Assembly (NCBI GenBank): GCA_944388645.1 | Contig: CALXJO010000039.1 | Span: 1-8,762, forward strand | DNA from: an uncultured Clostridia bacterium | GTDB lineage: Bacteria; Bacillota; Clostridia; TANB77; CAG-508 | Length of the DNA: 8,762 bases | Reading direction: 5' to 3' | In this document: piece by piece, positions 1 to 7,100 of the stretch | Position numbering within the stretch: the first letter of the stretch is position 1 | Layout of the letters: every line of letters starts with the position of its first letter | Translations under genes and position numbers: made by a program | Notes under the pieces: model-generated | Database searches by the model: none | Told to the model about the DNA's origin: nothing | Seen by the model: only the letters and a program-made list of their open reading frames with translations

Positions 1-950
1 GGATTTATTGTAGAACCATTTAATCTAATTTCAAAATGTAAGTGGTTTCCTGTTGAATTTCCTGTTGACCCAACTGCTGCAATTACATCTCCTGCTGTAA
101 CTTCATCTCCTACATCTGCATATAATTTACTACAATGTCCATAATAAGACTCTACTCCGTTTGCATGGTCTATTATTATTAAATATCCATAGCCACTCAT
201 CCAGCCAGAGTAAGAAACTGTTCCATCAGCTGCAGCCTTTATATCTGTTCCACGAGGTGCTGCTATGTCTATTCCTGCATGTGTATGGTCTCTTATACTT
301 TCAACAGCTCCATATCTTGATGTTATTCTTCCCTCTATAGGTCTTACTGAGAAATAAACACCATGAAATGTAGATTGTTCTATTTTTTCTTGTTCTTCTT
401 GTATTTCTTCTAAATCTGTATTAACACTTGCTCTAGCAACTGCAAGCTCAACTGTTCCTACTTCTTCTAAGTTTTGAGTATATTGTTCTGATATTCCAAT
501 TGTTGCAACATCTTCTGAATATTCATTTTTCATTTCCTCTACTATACTCTCTGCTTCTTCTAATGTATTTACATATGTTTTAGTTTCATTATTTATTGTT
601 ATAGCATATACTCTATAAGTCGTAGTTGCATTTTGTGATAAAATATTTAGAACTTCCTCTTCATCAGTTTGATTTCTATTTGATAATTTTAATTCATATG
701 TTGGTTCTACATCTAATGTTGTAAAAACAGCACATGGATTATCTGATGTAAGAACTTTACTGTTTATCATCTCTTCCATTACTTCTTTGTTTTTTACATA
801 GCCTATTACTTCGCCGTTTAATTTAACCTCATATAGGGGATTATACTTTATAAATACAATTAAAGTAATTATAAAAAAGGCTACTAAAATTAAAGTTAGT
901 AATCTAAAGAGTTCTTTCGTGCAGTATTTTAGTCTATTTCTTAGAATAAT
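1..950 (-). CDS. Membrane-anchored M23 family (LytM/lysostaphin-type) metallopeptidase, 3' end outside window
   Basis: Predicted zinc endopeptidase that cleaves peptidoglycan cross-bridges, tethered to the outer face of the membrane. Numbering from the ATT at 950, residues 14-34 form one hydrophobic N-terminal membrane anchor. Two related short units follow (YEVKLNGEVIGYV... near 39-62 and YAITINNETKTYV... near 110-135), then a charged Glu-rich linker. The C-terminal M23 domain has the full motif set: HAGID (H224, D228), YGH (H272) and HLHFE (H303, H305). Only the last few residues are missing at the left edge. The start is unusual: AAGGAG (962-957) lies 6 nt before tandem ATT codons (950-945), and no in-frame ATG occurs until after the anchor. 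An in-frame GTG at 971 exists but has no Shine-Dalgarno and would lie only a few nt from the predicted transcription start. Family assignment is firm; wall substrate is unknown. Confidence 0.9.
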   Translation of the reverse strand, partial: MILRNRLKYCTKELFRLLTLILVAFFIITLIVFIKYNPLYEVKLNGEVIGYVKNKEVMEEMINSKVLTSDNPCAVFTTLDVEPTYELKLSNRNQTDEEEVLNILSQNATTTYRVYAITINNETKTYVNTLEEAESIVEEMKNEYSEDVATIGISEQYTQNLEEVGTVELAVARASVNTDLEEIQEEQEKIEQSTFHGVYFSVRPIEGRITSRYGAVESIRDHTHAGIDIAAPRGTDIKAAADGTVSYSGWMSGYGYLIIIDHANGVESYYGHCSKLYADVGDEVTAGDVIAAVGSTGNSTGNHLHFEIRLNGSTIN

Positions 951-981
951 TTCACTCTCCTTTTTACCCACGACAAAGTTA

Positions 982-1010
982 ATTATAACACATATTTTAT
1001 CCAAATGCAA
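982..1010 (-). promoter_or_regulatory. Sigma-A-type promoter of the M23 peptidase gene
   Basis: On the minus strand, TTGCAT (1010-1005) is followed after exactly 17 nt by a perfect TATAAT (987-982). A TG one base upstream of it makes an extended -10. Predicted initiation is near 975, giving a leader of about 25 nt that contains the AAGGAG ribosome binding site. This is the clearest promoter in the window. Confidence 0.75.
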
Positions 1011-1038
1011 ATTTTTTATTCCATTTTTCTATTTTTAG

Positions 1039-1091
1039 GCAAAATTCGTTATAATTTACAGTCAATTTTTTTAAGGAAATTTATATATTTT
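1039..1091. repeat. Flank repeat, copy 1 (matches 3964-4017)
   Basis: This stretch begins GCAAAATTCGTTATAATT and ends AAATTTATATATTTT. It aligns along its whole length with 3964-4017, which has GCAAAATTTGTTACAATT and AAATTTATATATTTT at the same spacing to within about a base. The middle is less conserved. Its right end is the left arm of the large hairpin 1071-1178, so the repeated unit seems larger than the hairpin alone. It contains a plus-strand TATAAT (1050-1055), but no good -35 is visible. Confidence 0.5.
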
Positions 1092-1178
1092 GAAAATTTA
1101 GAGGTTTCGCGCAGTCTTGGAGCGCAAGCGACAGTAAGAAACCGATAAAATTTGAAAAAATATATAAATTTCCCTTAT
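1071..1178. repeat. Large hairpin element, copy 1 (GAGCG-core family)
   Basis: The outer arm 1072-1091 pairs with 1157-1177, including a perfect 15-bp AT-rich block (1077-1091 with 1157-1171). An inner stem pairs GGTTTC (1103-1108) with GAAACC (1138-1143). The apex loop reads GCGCAGTCTTGGAGCGCA then AGCGACAGTAA and is GC-rich against an AT-rich background. A homologous copy lies at 4044-4147. The right end is 12 nt beyond the stop codon of the minus-strand ATPase gene, a terminator-like position. However, the stem is followed by an A-run, not a U-run, on the transcribed strand, so it is not a classical intrinsic terminator. A structured RNA or a small non-autonomous mobile palindrome would both fit. 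Confidence 0.75.
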
Positions 1179-1190
1179 AATAGATATAAA

Positions 1191-2753
1191 TTAATTTACT
1201 TTTTCGTCTTTTGCATAAATTATTCTACCAAATTTATAGCTATTTACAGCTTTTTGAAGTTCAACTAATATTAAAGGTGATATTGAGATTATTAATGTAA
1301 ATAACCATTGTGTAGAATTTAGCTCTACTAGGCTAAATATTTCTGCTAAAGGTTTAACTACTACAACTATTACTTGTAATAATACGCCTAATATAAATGC
1401 ACCTATTAAATACTTATTTTCTAATATTCCAGTCTTAAATATACTTTCATCACTTTTTATATTAAAGCTGTGTACAAGTTCTAATATTCCAATTGATAGA
1501 AAAGCCATTGTTCTTCCTACTTCTACTGAATATAGCTTGTTACCTATGCTAAATGCAAGTAATGTAAGTAGTCCTATCATAATTCCTTCTGATATTATTT
1601 TTCCCCATAAACCATCTGCAAATATGTTTTTCTTTGGATTTCTAGGCGGTCTAGACATTATATTTTGCTCAGGTTTTTCCAAACCTAAAGCAATTGCAGG
1701 AAGAGAATCTGTTACTAAATTTACCCATAATAATTGTATTGCAAGTAAAGGTGATTTTATTCCTAATAATAAACCTACAAATATTGTAACTATCTCTCCA
1801 ATATTTGTTGCAATTAAGAAGTGCACTGCTTTTTTAATATTATCAAAAATGTTTCTTCCTTGTTTTACAGCTTCTACAATTGTTACAAAATTATCGTCTG
1901 TAAGTATCATATCTGATGCATTTTTAGCAACATCTGTACCACCTTTTCCCATTGCAATTCCTATATCTGCATTTTTTAAAGCTGGTGCATCATTTACTCC
2001 GTCTCCAGTCATTGCAACTACAGCTCCTGTGCTTCTAAAAGCTTTTACTATTCTAACTTTATGCTCAGGTGAAACTCTTGCAAATACAGAATATTTCATA
2101 ATATTTTTTTCTAACTCTTCTTGTGACATGCTTTCTAATTGTTTTCCATCTATTGCTAACTCATTTCTTCTTAATATTCCTAAATCTTTTGCTATTGCTT
2201 TTGCAGTTTGAAGATGGTCTCCTGTTATCATTACAGTTTTTATTCCAGCTCTTCTACATGTTCTAACCGCTTCCTTTACACCTTCTCTTGGAGGATCTAT
2301 CATTCCAATTAAACCTACAAATGTAAGATTATTCTCTATGGTTGTTGTATCTATAATGTCTGGTAATTTGTCAATATCTTTATAGCCAACTGCAATTACT
2401 CTTAATGCTTTATCTGCCATTATTTCATTTTGTTCTTTTATATCTTCTTTTTTACTATATATAGGAGAGATATTTCCATTATCATAATATTTAGTACACC
2501 TATTAATTAGTACATCTGGTGCTCCTTTTGTTATTATTCTATATTTATTCCCTATTCTATGTATTGTAGTCATCATCTTTCTTTCAGAATCAAATGGTAT
2601 GTCATTAATTCTTTCCATATTTTTATATAATAAATCTTTTGTAAGTCCCATTTCTAAAGCAGAATTTGTTATTGCAACTTCAGTAGGTTCTCCGAACTGC
2701 TCTAATGATATTTTCCTCTTTTTTCTCGTGAGTATCAGTGCACATTGTACCAA
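1191..2753 (-). CDS. Calcium-transporting P-type ATPase, C-terminal part (frame-shifted from 2680-3837)
   Basis: Carries the nucleotide-binding domain and the C-terminal membrane region of a P2A (SERCA/PacL-like) ATPase whose N-terminal half is read in another frame just upstream. Visible motifs, in numbering of the joined protein, are GEPTEVA (start of the N-domain core), KGAPD near 435 (ATP binding), TGDGVNDAPAL near 610 (P-domain hinge), NIGE near 676 in M5 and NLVTDSLPA near 705 in M6. The last two hold acidic and amide residues that coordinate Ca2+ in SERCA. Further hydrophobic segments complete the Cation_ATPase_C region. The open frame begins at a TTG (2753) with no convincing ribosome binding site, and its first dozen or so codons are out-of-frame sequence of the upstream half. 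It is therefore a continuation of that gene, not an independent one. Confidence 0.9.
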   Translation of the reverse strand: MVQCALILTRKKRKISLEQFGEPTEVAITNSALEMGLTKDLLYKNMERINDIPFDSERKMMTTIHRIGNKYRIITKGAPDVLINRCTKYYDNGNISPIYSKKEDIKEQNEIMADKALRVIAVGYKDIDKLPDIIDTTTIENNLTFVGLIGMIDPPREGVKEAVRTCRRAGIKTVMITGDHLQTAKAIAKDLGILRRNELAIDGKQLESMSQEELEKNIMKYSVFARVSPEHKVRIVKAFRSTGAVVAMTGDGVNDAPALKNADIGIAMGKGGTDVAKNASDMILTDDNFVTIVEAVKQGRNIFDNIKKAVHFLIATNIGEIVTIFVGLLLGIKSPLLAIQLLWVNLVTDSLPAIALGLEKPEQNIMSRPPRNPKKNIFADGLWGKIISEGIMIGLLTLLAFSIGNKLYSVEVGRTMAFLSIGILELVHSFNIKSDESIFKTGILENKYLIGAFILGVLLQVIVVVVKPLAEIFSLVELNSTQWLFTLIISISPLILVELQKAVNSYKFGRIIYAKDEKVN

Positions 2754-3837
2754 GTTCTAGAATCACTTTTTTGTCTTTCATTATGCCTGATGCGTTTCTA
2801 ACTTCAGTTACTGTCATTTTGTTTTGCGTTAATGTTCCTGTTTTATCAGAACAAATTACACTACTGCTACCTAAAGTTTCTACAGCTGGTAATTTTCTTA
2901 TAATGCTGTTTTTCTTTGCCATTCTTGTTACACCAATAGATAGCATAATTGTAACTATAGCAGGAAGTCCTTCTGGAATTGCAGCAACTGCTAATCCAAC
3001 TGATGTCATAAACATCTCTGCAATTGGTATTTGTTTAAATATTCCTATTATAAATATTAATACACATATTATAATACATACTATTGCAAGTGTTTTACCA
3101 ACTTCGCCAAGTTTCTTTTGTATAGGTGTTTCTGGCGATTCGTCTTCTATAATCATTCCAGCTATTTTTCCAACTTTAGTATTCATTCCAGTTTCTACAA
3201 CAACAGCTTCTGCATGACCATTTACGACTACAGTTGTCGCAAATGCCATATTGCTTAAATCTCCTGCTAAAGTATTTTGATTTAATATTATATTTGCATC
3301 CTTTTGAGAAGGCACTGTTTCTCCTGTTAATGCAGATTCTTCTACTTTTAAATTAAATGAATTAATAAGTCTACAATCAGCTGGTACATAGTTTCCAGTT
3401 TCTAAAATAATAATGTCTCCTGGAACCACTTTAGAAGATTCTATTTCTTCTATTTTTCCATCTCTTATAACTTTAGCATTTGGAGCAGACATTTTCTTAA
3501 GTGCTTCTAATGACTTCTCTGCCTTTTCTTCCTGTATTAGTCCCATAATAGCATTAAAAATTACTATTACTATAATAATTATTGAATCTATGTAATCTCC
3601 TTCTCCATTAATTTTTGAAACTATAGCCGAAATAATTGCTGCAATAATTAGAGTTATTATCATAAAGTCATTAAATTCTTTTATAAACTTTATAAACAAG
3701 CTCTCCTTCTTCTTTTCCTTAAGATTATTAGGTCCATACTCTTTTAACCTTTTTTCTGCTTCTTCTTTTGTAAGTCCAGTCTTTACATTTGTTCCAAGTT
3801 CAAATAAAACTTGGTTTATAGCTTTTGTATGCCACAT
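2680..3837 (-). CDS. Calcium-transporting P-type ATPase, N-terminal part (frame-shifted into 1191-2753)
   Basis: First half of a P2A calcium pump: cation_ATPase_N domain, M1-M2 hairpin, actuator domain with TGE (about residue 170), M3-M4 with PEGLP (288-292, the Ca2+-site motif) and the phosphorylation site DKTGT with D331. In family members the protein continues into the N-domain. Here the frame runs on to ...ENIIRAVRRTY and stops at 2680, while the expected continuation (ISLEQFGEPTEVA) is in the +1 frame. Removing one base from the A6 run at 2724-2719 would join both halves into 881 residues, close to the usual length of bacterial Ca2+-ATPases. The start is secure: AAAGGAGG (3853-3846), 8 nt, then ATG at 3837. 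It is a broken gene, a sequencing indel, or a recoded one. Confidence 0.9.
   Translation of the reverse strand: MWHTKAINQVLFELGTNVKTGLTKEEAEKRLKEYGPNNLKEKKKESLFIKFIKEFNDFMIITLIIAAIISAIVSKINGEGDYIDSIIIIVIVIFNAIMGLIQEEKAEKSLEALKKMSAPNAKVIRDGKIEEIESSKVVPGDIIILETGNYVPADCRLINSFNLKVEESALTGETVPSQKDANIILNQNTLAGDLSNMAFATTVVVNGHAEAVVVETGMNTKVGKIAGMIIEDESPETPIQKKLGEVGKTLAIVCIIICVLIFIIGIFKQIPIAEMFMTSVGLAVAAIPEGLPAIVTIMLSIGVTRMAKKNSIIRKLPAVETLGSSSVICSDKTGTLTQNKMTVTEVRNASGIMKDKKVILELGTMCTDTHEKKEENIIRAVRRTY
2719..2724 (-). other. Frameshift site in the Ca2+-ATPase gene (A6 homopolymer)
   Basis: The minus strand reads CACGAGAAAAAAGAGG here. In the upstream frame this gives H-E-K-K-E and then unrelated residues before a TGA. 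With five A's instead of six it gives H-E-K-K-R-K-I-S-L-E-Q-F-G-E-P-T, which restores the family sequence. The joined CDS 1191-3837 is 2647 nt, exactly one base more than a multiple of three. The run position is the simplest location but could be off by a few codons. Confidence 0.75.
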
Positions 3838-3866
3838 TCTACTTTCCTCCTTTGCATAATTTAATA

Positions 3867-3909
3867 TTAAAATCGCCCAATAGGGACGCCCTTTTTTGGG
3901 CGATTTTAA
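3867..3909. repeat. REP-like palindrome, copy R1
   Basis: Perfect 12-bp arms TTAAAATCGCCC (3867-3878) and GGGCGATTTTAA (3898-3909) enclose the loop AATAGGGACGCCCTTTTTT. The 39-bp core 3869-3907 matches R2 (7731-7769) at 31 of 39 positions and R3 (7858-7896, opposite strand) at 27 of 39. It lies in the leader of the ATPase gene, ending about 14 nt upstream of its Shine-Dalgarno. The transcript would carry a GC-capped stem there; the minus-strand downstream sequence is only weakly T-rich, so terminator function is doubtful. The centre AGGGACG..CC.TTTTT resembles REP palindromes of Firmicutes that are tied to IS200-like Y1 transposases. That likeness is from memory. Confidence 0.75.
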
Positions 3910-3912
3910 AAG

Positions 3913-3944
3913 TAAAAAAAATACTATGTTTTATACATAGTATT
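3913..3944 (-). terminator. Intrinsic terminator downstream of smc
   Basis: On the minus strand, AATACTATGT (3944... inward) pairs perfectly with ACATAGTATT over 10 bp (3920-3929 with 3935-3944) around a 5-nt loop. A run of seven T follows (3920-3914), overlapping the stem end. It lies about 230 nt after the smc stop codon, so the smc mRNA would carry a long 3' tail containing the large hairpin 4044-4147. Confidence 0.75.
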
Positions 3945-3958
3945 CTACTTGTCCTCAA
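3930..3958 (-). promoter_or_regulatory. Possible promoter for the Ca2+-ATPase gene, overlapping the terminator
   Basis: TTGAGG (3958-3953), a 17-nt spacer and TATAAA (3935-3930) form a plausible sigma-A promoter on the minus strand. The -10 box lies in the loop and arm of the terminator hairpin. Transcription would begin near 3923, after most of the hairpin, leaving a leader of about 85 nt that includes palindrome R1. This rests on box matches only. Confidence 0.35.
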
Positions 3959-3963
3959 TTTAT

Positions 3964-4017
3964 GCAAAATTTGTTACAATTCGTTTTCATATTTAATTAA
4001 GAAAATTTATATATTTT
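3964..4017. repeat. Flank repeat, copy 2 (matches 1039-1091)
   Basis: Aligns with 1039-1091 from GCAAAATT(T/C)GTTA(C/T)AATT through AAATTTATATATTTT. At copy 1 the repeat runs directly into the large hairpin. Here about 27 nt separate it from the hairpin arm at 4044, as if extra sequence had been gained or a solo arm were left behind. No gene is visible in this spacer; a short plus-strand frame across it is made of these repeats. Confidence 0.45.
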
Positions 4018-4043
4018 TTAACTAATTTATTCATAATTATATA

Positions 4044-4147
4044 TTAGAAAGTTTGTATATTTAGAATAATTTTCGCAGTGGCGCGTAGTTTGAAGCGTAG
4101 CGACAACAAGCCACAAGAAAATTTGAATAAATATACAAACTTTCTAA
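4044..4147. repeat. Large hairpin element, copy 2 (GAGCG-core family)
   Basis: A perfect 20-bp outer stem pairs 4044-4063 with 4128-4147. AATTTTC (4068-4074) then pairs with GAAAATT (4117-4123), and GTGGC (4078-4082) with GCCAC (4110-4114). The apex core, GCGTAGTTTGAAGCGTA then GCGACAACAAG, aligns with copy 1 in about 22 of 30 columns; the differences are six transitions and two 1-nt gaps. Paired positions co-vary: TTTGTAT/ATACAAA here against TTTATAT/ATATAAA in copy 1, and GTGGC/GCCAC against GGTTTC/GAAACC. It starts 25 nt after the smc stop codon on the minus strand. Confidence 0.8.
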
Positions 4148-4172
4148 ATACAAATCAGAACAAAGTTGAAGG

Positions 4173-7100
4173 TTATTTTAACTTCATAGATAAAAGTTTG
4201 CTTATTCCCTTTTCTTCCATTGTTATTCCATAAACTGTGTCTGCAATTTCCATTGTACCTTTTCTATGTGTTATAACTAGGAATTCTGTGTCTTTACTAA
4301 ATTTCTTTAAATATAATGCATATCTATTTACATTAACATCGTCTAGAGCTGCTTCTATCTCATCTAGTACACAGAATGGGGCTGGGTTTATTTTTAATAT
4401 TGCAAATAGTATTGCAATTGCAGTTAAGGCTTTTTCTCCTCCTGAAAGAAGCATCATGTTTTGTAATTTTTTTCCTGGTGGTTGTACTCTAATGTCTATT
4501 CCACATTCTAGTAAATTTGATTCATCTTCTAATATTAATTCTGCTTTTCCTCCTCCAAACAATTCTACAAATACCTCATTAAAGTTTTTGTTAATTTGTT
4601 TGAATTTTTCAGCAAATTGCTTTTGCATTGTAGTTGTCATTTCTGCAATTACATTTCTTAATTTTGCAATTGCTTCTTCTAAATCATATCTTTGACTGTT
4701 CATAAAGTCATATCTTTCTTGCATTTTTTTGTAATCTTCAATTGCATCAATATTAATACTTCCTAAATCTGCAATTTCTTTTCTAAGTTCAGTTGTTCTT
4801 TTTTGAGCCAAATTTACATTATCTGGCTTTTTATATTCTTCTGCATTATTAGGAGTAATTTCATATTCTTCCCATAATTTATTTATTAAATCGTCTATAT
4901 CTTGTTCTTGTTTCGTTTTTCTACTCTCAATTTTTACAATTTGTGCTCTTATATCTTTTAATAAATTAAATTGTTCCTCTATTGTTTTTTCTATTGCTTC
5001 TAGTTCTTCATTTTTATCTGTTTTTTCTTTTCTTAATTCTTCTATTTTATTAGAACTATTAGAAACTTCAGCTTTTATCTTGTCTATTTCTTTTCCTAAA
5101 TCTATTATTGCTTCTTCTGTTTTTGCTGTTTCTTCTTTAATATTTTCTATTTCTTTTTGTTTATCTTCAATACTTTGATTAGCATTTTTTATATCTTGTT
5201 CTATTCTTGTAATCATTTCGTCTAAAGATATTCCACTTTCATCAAATGAAGAAACTGAGATTTTTAGGTCTGTTATGTCTGTATTTAAGTCATCAATATA
5301 TTGTTGATCATCTTTATTTAATTCTGCAAATTTTGTAATTTCTTCATTTAACTGTGCTATTTCTTTTTCTAGATTTTCAATTACTTGTTTTGTTCCTTCT
5401 TTAGAAACTTCTATATTTTTCTGCTCTTGGTCTATTTCTTCTAAACGTTTCTTTAATTTTTCCTTTTTATCTTCTAATTTTACAATTTGCTCATCTAAAA
5501 TTTCTACTGCTTGTTTTTTTGTTGCATATGATATTTCTATGTCTTGTAATTCTTTTTCTACTCTTGCAGATTGCTCAATAATATCTGCTGTTTCGTCTGA
5601 GTATTCTTCTTTTTCTTTTGTTATGTTTTTTATTTCTGTATCTATTTTATTTAAAGTTACTTTTAATTCTTCTATTTCTCTACTTCTACCTAATATATTT
5701 ACTGTCTTTTTCTCAACAGAACCACCACTAATTGCCCCAGATGGGTTTATTACATCACCTTCTAAAGTAACTATTCTAAAAGAATAATTATTCTGCTTAG
5801 CAAGATTAATAGCTGTATCCATGTTTTCTACTATTACAGTTCTTCCTAGTAAGTTAAATATTATATCTTGATATTTTTTATCATATTTTATTAAGTCTGA
5901 TGCAATTCCTATTACACCATTTAAATTTTTGTTTGTGATTTTTTCTAATTTTTTACCATGTACAGATGAAATTGGTAAAAAGCTTGCTCTTCCTAAATTG
6001 TTTTCTCTTAAATATTCAATAAGCTTTTTAGCATCATTTTCTGTAGCAGTTACTATGTTTTGCATAGATTGACCTAAACACATTTGTATTGCTACTTCAT
6101 ATTTTTTATCTACAGAAATTAAATTTGCTAAAACTCCTTCCACGCCTGTTCTTAAATTTGCATCCTTATCTATAGCTAACAGTAAAGATTTGACACTTTT
6201 TATATAACCATCTTTCTCTTTTTCTGTTTCTATTAAGAATTTGTATCTAGATTCTTTCATTCTGTATTCGGAAGTTAAGTTATTTATTTTGTCATCATAT
6301 TGCTTAATTACTGCAATAGATTCCTCTTTTTTAGATTTTATTTCATTAATTTGTTTTATTATTTTGTTTCTCTTATTATCAATGTCTAGAAATTCTTTTG
6401 TAGCCTCTTGCTTTTTTAGTCTATTTGAATCTAACTCAGAAATTGAATTTTCTAATTCCTCATTTGTACTTTTCTTTGTTTTCTCTAAGTTTTGATAATT
6501 TGCCTCATATGTATTTATTTCTGAAAGTCTTTCGAATCTTACATCTGTATTACTTTCAACTTTCTTTTTCTTATCTTCTATTTCTAATTCTTTAGCTGAT
6601 AGTTTTTTTGAAAGCTGAGCTAATTCTTCTTCTTTTTCTTTTAACTGTGCTTCAAATTTTTCTTTATTTTTAGAAAGATTTTCCTTCTTAGATAATTTTG
6701 TTTCTTTTTCTTCATTAAAATCTTTAATTCTTTGTTTTTGTTCTTCTATTTCATTTGTTAATCTTTCTATATTATTATTGTTATTTACTATTCTCTCATT
6801 AGAAACACTTATTTGAGAATTTATTTGTTCAATCTTAGTTTTACTTTCAAATCCAAGATTTTGCATGTTTTCTATTTCTATAGCTAGCTCATCAATTCTA
6901 TTTTTCAAATTTTCTTTGGTATTTTGACTTGTTTCTAGCTTTTTATTTTCTGCTATTTCTTGCTCTTCTATAACTTTTAAGTCTGCAACAATTTGCTCTA
7001 GTCTCTCTTTATATGTGTTAATATTATAAACAAATAATCCTATTTCAATATTTTTTAATTCTTCTCTTAAACTTAAAAATCTTTTTGCTTTTTCTGCTTG

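Noticed and set aside
1071..1178. Classical intrinsic terminator for the ATPase gene
   Set aside because: The stem is long with a structured apex, and on the minus strand it is followed by an A-run, not a U-run.
1537..2211. Long open frame on the plus strand (224 codons)
   Set aside because: It is antisense to the conserved ATPase C-terminal half, has no family resemblance and arises from the AT-rich codon bias.
2711..2730. Programmed -1 frameshifting at the A-AAA-AAG heptamer of the ATPase gene
   Set aside because: The change needed is +1 (or -2). A -1 slip enters the third frame, which meets a TAG within a few codons, and the heptamer is not phased as a slippery site.
2680..2753. Two separate overlapping genes in place of one split ATPase
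   Set aside because: The downstream half starts at a TTG with no binding site, and its first residues are out-of-frame translation of the upstream half; the motifs of one pump are divided between the two.
2738..3217. Plus-strand frames antisense to the ATPase, and similar ones inside smc and the nucleosidase gene
   Set aside because: The opposite frames carry clear family motifs; these have none and lack binding sites.
3825..4025. Plus-strand 66-codon frame in the spacer
   Set aside because: It is built from palindrome R1, the terminator and the flank repeat, has no ribosome binding site and overlaps the ATPase start.
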